From assembly GCA_021771695.1 (NCBI GenBank), contig JAETON010000019.1, forward strand, positions 1-44,936: a stretch of 44,936 nucleotides of DNA, read 5' to 3'. Source of the DNA: Lachnospiraceae bacterium (GTDB taxonomy: Bacteria > Bacillota > Clostridia > Lachnospirales > Lachnospiraceae). The position numbers and the translations under genes were made by a program. Below the pieces are notes generated by a model. The model was not told where the DNA came from. It worked only from the letters and a program-made list of their open reading frames with translations, and made no database searches. Shown here in pieces: positions 42,458-44,936 of this stretch. Position 1 is the first letter of the stretch; the number at the start of each line of letters is the position of its first letter.

Positions 42458-42657
42458 GCTTCCTCCCCCTTCCCGAAAACAAAATATATGATTGGGCCAA
42501 AAAGCAAAAATACTATGGCAATCGCAAGCCACACACCTTTATTGCCAAAACGATAATGTGGATGTCGGAGTATATGAATCACCGCAGCCACAGCAAGGAC
42601 TATGTCCATGACCAGAATAGGAATGAGAACGGGTAGAATCCTAAGTAAAGTATCCAT
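42454..42657 (-). CDS. PLDc_N-type small membrane protein (YxlE-like)
   Basis: 67 residues with two membrane segments (about 7-30 and 42-62) separated by HILRHPHYRFGNKGVW, the phospholipase-D-nuclease N-terminal (PLDc_N) signature. The B. subtilis equivalent YxlE precedes YxlF and YxlG in the same order and affects the SigY system. Here it is the first gene of the exporter operon and may be an accessory subunit or immunity peptide. Confidence 0.8.
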   Translation of the reverse strand: MDTLLRILPVLIPILVMDIVLAVAAVIHILRHPHYRFGNKGVWLAIAIVFLLFGPIIYFVFGKGEEA

Positions 42658-42696
42658 GTTTTATCTCCTAGTTTTTCTTTTAGTATCATATCGATA

Positions 42697-42725
42697 ATAT
42701 TATCATAATGATATTATAAAGTCAA
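42697..42725 (-). promoter_or_regulatory. Promoter of the YxlEFG-like operon with operator
   Basis: On the minus strand: TTGACT (42725-42720), 17-bp spacer, TAATAT (42702-42697). The palindrome TATCATAATGATA (42701-42713) fills much of the spacer and should bind the adjacent winged-helix repressor. Confidence 0.75.
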
Positions 42726-42730
42726 TAGAA

Positions 42731-42751
42731 ACCGCCCTGTTTTTGGGCGGT
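42731..42751 (-). terminator. Terminator of the winged-helix regulator gene
   Basis: ACCGCCC (42731-42737) pairs perfectly with GGGCGGT (42745-42751), followed on the minus strand by a T-rich stretch. It insulates the exporter promoter from the regulator gene. Confidence 0.75.
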
Positions 42752-42756
42752 AAATT

Positions 42757-43299
42757 TTAACTATCCATTTTTTCTGCTGGAGAAACAATTACTCCAATCG
42801 TTCGTAACTTACGGTCTGGCCCTGGTGTGTTACTTTTTGCTGCACTGATTATATGGGATATATCAGTTACAAGAGTGGTCAACTCCTCATCTGATAAATA
42901 GAGAGGTGAAAGGGAAAATCCCGTCATATCCTCCTTAATCCTTATATTTGGAGACTGGCAATACTGTTGAAACTGTTTTGCAAATCCCATGATGTACTGC
43001 ATAAAATACTGCATATAAAGTTCGCCAGAGTTTTCTGCTAACATTTCTTCCATGTCCTTATTGATATTAAACGCAAGCGCATAGGTTTTTTCTACTGTAC
43101 CACGCACCTGCGTTTCTTCAACTACTTTCAAAATACCATCAGTTAACATCTTTTTAAGATGACGGTATAAAGTAGCAGTTGGAATATCATTATAAGTATC
43201 AGATAGATGCTTCGCTGTTGCTTGCCCCCGCGAATATATTTCAAGTAACAATTTGCATCTTACTGGATTCGTAATGCAATCCATAAGTTTATCCGCCAT
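42757..43299 (-). CDS. ArsR-like winged-helix repressor of the exporter operon
   Basis: 180 residues. The N-terminal winged helix (about 5-85) reads DCITNPVRCKLLLEIYSRGQATAKHLSD and then IPTATLYRHLKKMLTDGILKVVEE. The C-terminal helical region (about 90-150) contains EELYMQYFMQYIMGFAKQF-like aromatic residues and probably dimerises or binds effector. ATG 43299 has GGAGG upstream; the longer frame to 43338 is not needed. Its own promoter and that of the exporter carry related palindromes, so it is probably an autoregulated repressor of both. Confidence 0.85.
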   Translation of the reverse strand: MADKLMDCITNPVRCKLLLEIYSRGQATAKHLSDTYNDIPTATLYRHLKKMLTDGILKVVEETQVRGTVEKTYALAFNINKDMEEMLAENSGELYMQYFMQYIMGFAKQFQQYCQSPNIRIKEDMTGFSLSPLYLSDEELTTLVTDISHIISAAKSNTPGPDRKLRTIGVIVSPAEKMDS

Positions 43300-43328
43300 A
43301 TTTTTCCCTCCTGCTTCAATATATGAAA

Positions 43329-43357
43329 ATATTATCACTTTGATAATAAAAAGTCAA
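43329..43357 (-). promoter_or_regulatory. Promoter and operator of the winged-helix regulator
   Basis: On the minus strand: TTGACT (43357-43352), 17-bp spacer, TAATAT (43334-43329). TATTATCA-CTT-TGATAATA (43330-43348) spans the -10 and spacer. The layout is the same as at 42697-42725. Confidence 0.8.
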
Positions 43358-43470
43358 CTTTATCCACATTTGCTTTTCGCTAATTTCTATATAGCTATTT
43401 CCTGACTCAACAGATTATTAGCCGAAGCTACACTCTTCCTTGTTTCTTCTCAAACCGTTTTGTTTATATA

Positions 43471-43512
43471 AAAATACCCCGGAACAATTATTACACTGCT
43501 CCAGGATATTTT
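43471..43512 (-). terminator. Terminator hairpin next to the second regulator remnant
   Basis: AAAATACCCCGGA near 43471 pairs with TCCAGGATATTTT (43500-43512) with two C-A mismatches. It is followed on the minus strand by a T-rich stretch. The sequence ACTGCTCCAGG recurs in the hairpin at 43836. Confidence 0.65.
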
Positions 43513-43612
43513 ACTCACCCACAAACCGATACCTGCTGCCAACAACAGTCTCTATATACCCATCCCCAATCTTCCTTCTAATCACATTCACAACTTCCTT
43601 TGTATAAAACTC
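43511..43612 (-). pseudogene. OmpR-type response regulator C-terminal remnant (second)
   Basis: The last 33 codons of a winged-helix regulator survive: FYTKEVVNVIRRKIGDGYIE, then TVVGSRYRFVGE and stop. No receiver domain is found upstream. The surrounding 43358-43835 stretch has no gene; it holds this remnant, the hairpins and the repeats at 43754. Confidence 0.75.
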
Positions 43613-43753
43613 CATTGGTATCAAGCACATAGGTCATTCTCAAATTACTCCTCCGCATCTGAAAAGCTCAGAATCATAATTTTACCTATAACTATTACCC
43701 CTTTAATATTTACCGTACTTACCATCGTTATCTTACTATTCTGCATGACCGGG

Positions 43754-43787
43754 TTATGGATAAGTTATGAATAGTCTATGGATAATC
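43754..43787. repeat. Three 11-bp iterated repeats
   Basis: TTATGGATAAG, TTATGAATAG and TCTATGGATAA follow one another. Direct repeats at 10-11 bp spacing are the usual site form for OmpR-family regulators, and this is upstream of the second regulator remnant on the minus strand. Confidence 0.55.
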
Positions 43788-43835
43788 TAAAATTTTAAAA
43801 ATCGTTCGACAAAATATGCCCAAATATAACAAAAT

Positions 43836-43868
43836 GCCCTGAAGCAATGTTCCATACTACTCCAGGGC
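43836..43868 (-). terminator. Terminator of the terminal AraC gene
   Basis: GCCCTGAAG (43836-43844) pairs with CTCCAGGGC (43860-43868) with one mismatch. The minus-strand flank is ATTTTGTTATATTT. Confidence 0.7.
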
Positions 43869-43951
43869 CGCCCGTTATTCCACAATTTTGTGTCATTTTT
43901 CAAAGATATAAAGTATCTTCTCTTAAATTTACAGTTCCTTTTAAAAGCAGC

Positions 43952-44914
43952 TCAGTTACTACTGTTCTGCTTTCGATACTCAGCCGGTGCTATTTTCAGA
44001 ATATCGCGAAAAGCAGTGGCAAACTTACTTTGGTTTTCATATCCAACCTGATTTGCAATCTCCCCTATCGTAGCCTGTGTCTGGCGAAGCAAAATCGCTG
44101 CCTGCTTCATCCGATATTCTTTCATATATGTACCGATAGGCTGCCCGTAAATTCCTTTAAACGTATCTTTTAAAGTTGCTGTATTAATCAGATATTCTTT
44201 TGAAAGTTCTTCAATCGTAGGACGGGCTTTCAAATCCGAAATCAGCTTCTTATGAATGTTCCTTACAATTTCTACCTGTGGTGAAGTGTACTGCTCTCTC
44301 TGTTTCTCTTTCGATACGTCTACCATACACATGAATAATAAAAGTTCCTGGACTTTTATCTTAAAGTAGGGTTTCTGCAGGCAGTCCGGCACACAATAAA
44401 GTTCGGAAAAAATATGTTCAATTTCATCCTTGGCCCGCATCACGAAGCAGCTTCCGTCCGGGCAGAATTTCTCCTTGAATTTTCGTATATCAATACCGCT
44501 TTCTGAGAGAATTTCCGGTGGGTTTTGAGCCACAGTCTCAAGGTTAATCACTACCGAAATCCCACGATAATGCTTCAGCGGAAAACTCATCTCCGGGGAG
44601 CAGTTATCCATTGTATGGATAGAAAGATCCCCCTCCCCAAGATACAGACAGGATCCACTTAGCAGCCGGCTTCCTTCCCGTCCTTCCCTGCAATGGTTAA
44701 TTTCTAATATATCTTTATCAAGATTCCCATCCCAGTCACAACCTGCAGCCTCAAAATCATTATAGATAAGCTGTATCCCCGGATAAACCTGATATACAGT
44801 CATAAGTCCCAGGCCGTCATCACAGTCCATCTTATAGACGGTACAGTATCCATCATTGTCTCTTGGAATGACTGCTGACAACCCTTTTGAATTTCTAACA
44901 GGGTCTTCTTTCAT
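43952..44914 (-). CDS. AraC-family transcriptional regulator
   Basis: 320 residues. The N-terminal half (about 20-190) is a cupin-like effector domain without clear metal ligands. The C-terminal AraC domain has TIEELSKEYLINTATLKDTFKG and ATIGEIANQVGYENQSKFATAFRD as its two helix-turn-helices and ends APAEYRKQ. This class often controls siderophore or multidrug genes, but no target is visible because the gene is at the window edge. ATG 44914 follows GGAAAGGA; ATG 44932 is possible but its upstream region is cut off. Confidence 0.88.
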   Translation of the reverse strand: MKEDPVRNSKGLSAVIPRDNDGYCTVYKMDCDDGLGLMTVYQVYPGIQLIYNDFEAAGCDWDGNLDKDILEINHCREGREGSRLLSGSCLYLGEGDLSIHTMDNCSPEMSFPLKHYRGISVVINLETVAQNPPEILSESGIDIRKFKEKFCPDGSCFVMRAKDEIEHIFSELYCVPDCLQKPYFKIKVQELLLFMCMVDVSKEKQREQYTSPQVEIVRNIHKKLISDLKARPTIEELSKEYLINTATLKDTFKGIYGQPIGTYMKEYRMKQAAILLRQTQATIGEIANQVGYENQSKFATAFRDILKIAPAEYRKQNSSN

Positions 44915-44936
44915 ACGATTCCTTTCCAACATTCCA

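Noticed and set aside
43754-43787. DnaA boxes or a replication origin
   Set aside because: The complement TTATCCATA differs from the DnaA box TTATCCACA at a key position, and no replication gene is close by.
33000-44936. Intact prophage or conjugative element
   Set aside because: Only a recombinase tail and a transposase tail are present; there are no structural phage, relaxase or type IV secretion genes.

Overview
The window looks like chromosome from a low-GC anaerobic Firmicute of the Lachnospiraceae type. The basis is AT-rich coding DNA, strong AGGAGG ribosome sites, a Cna-B surface protein with a VKTGD sorting signal, an mtlR-mtlA-mtlD operon, paired topoisomerase genes and tandem LytR-CpsA-Psr genes. 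The species cannot be fixed from sequence alone. No rRNA, tRNA or CRISPR array was seen.

Region by region: 1-1779 is the 3' part of a Cna-B/pilin-like surface protein. 1975-7227 is a mannitol operon: PRD activator MtlR, the complete EIICBA transporter MtlA and mannitol-1-phosphate dehydrogenase MtlD. 7401-9082 pairs a SatD-family protein with a FliB-like cysteine-cluster protein. 9217-10490 holds an ECF sigma factor convergent with a lipoprotein. 10647-14843 encodes both subunits of a type IIA topoisomerase, best read as ParE/ParC. 14859-18249 is an envelope cluster: a GT2 glycosyltransferase and two tandem LCP ligases. 18382-19970 is ilvN-ilvC. 20032-23594 is a LacI regulator divergent from a phosphodiesterase and an MFS carrier. 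23730-27058 holds a TtcA-like thiolase, D-aminoacyl-tRNA deacylase, a 51-residue membrane protein and a serine hydrolase. 27178-30514, on the minus strand, is a response regulator/histidine kinase/ABC exporter module of the antimicrobial-peptide resistance type. 30600-32878 is feoAB behind a DtxR-like iron box.

From about 33.0 kb the base and codon use change and the DNA becomes a mosaic accessory region. It contains a DUF1810/IS1182-transposase chimera, a fragment of a decarboxylase-beta-like gene, an intact translationally coupled MFS/HPr-like/PHP operon with a divergent AraC regulator, a serine-recombinase scar fused to a decayed ABC transporter, a TetR-M23 peptidase operon, two decayed OmpR-type response regulators, a YxlEFG-like ABC exporter with its own winged-helix repressor, and a second AraC regulator.

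Several promoters can be read with operator-like repeats in place: TetR (two ACCT-N3-AGGT sites 33 bp apart), the winged-helix repressor and its ABC operon (matching TTGACT-17-TAATAT promoters carrying TATCA/TGATA palindromes), feoA (DtxR-like box), and the LacI divergent region (shared TTAAAATTTTAA core). The most unusual intact unit is the MFS/HPr-like/PHP operon. The most unusual damaged loci are the DUF1810-transposase fusion and the stacked remnants of resistance-type regulators and transporters.
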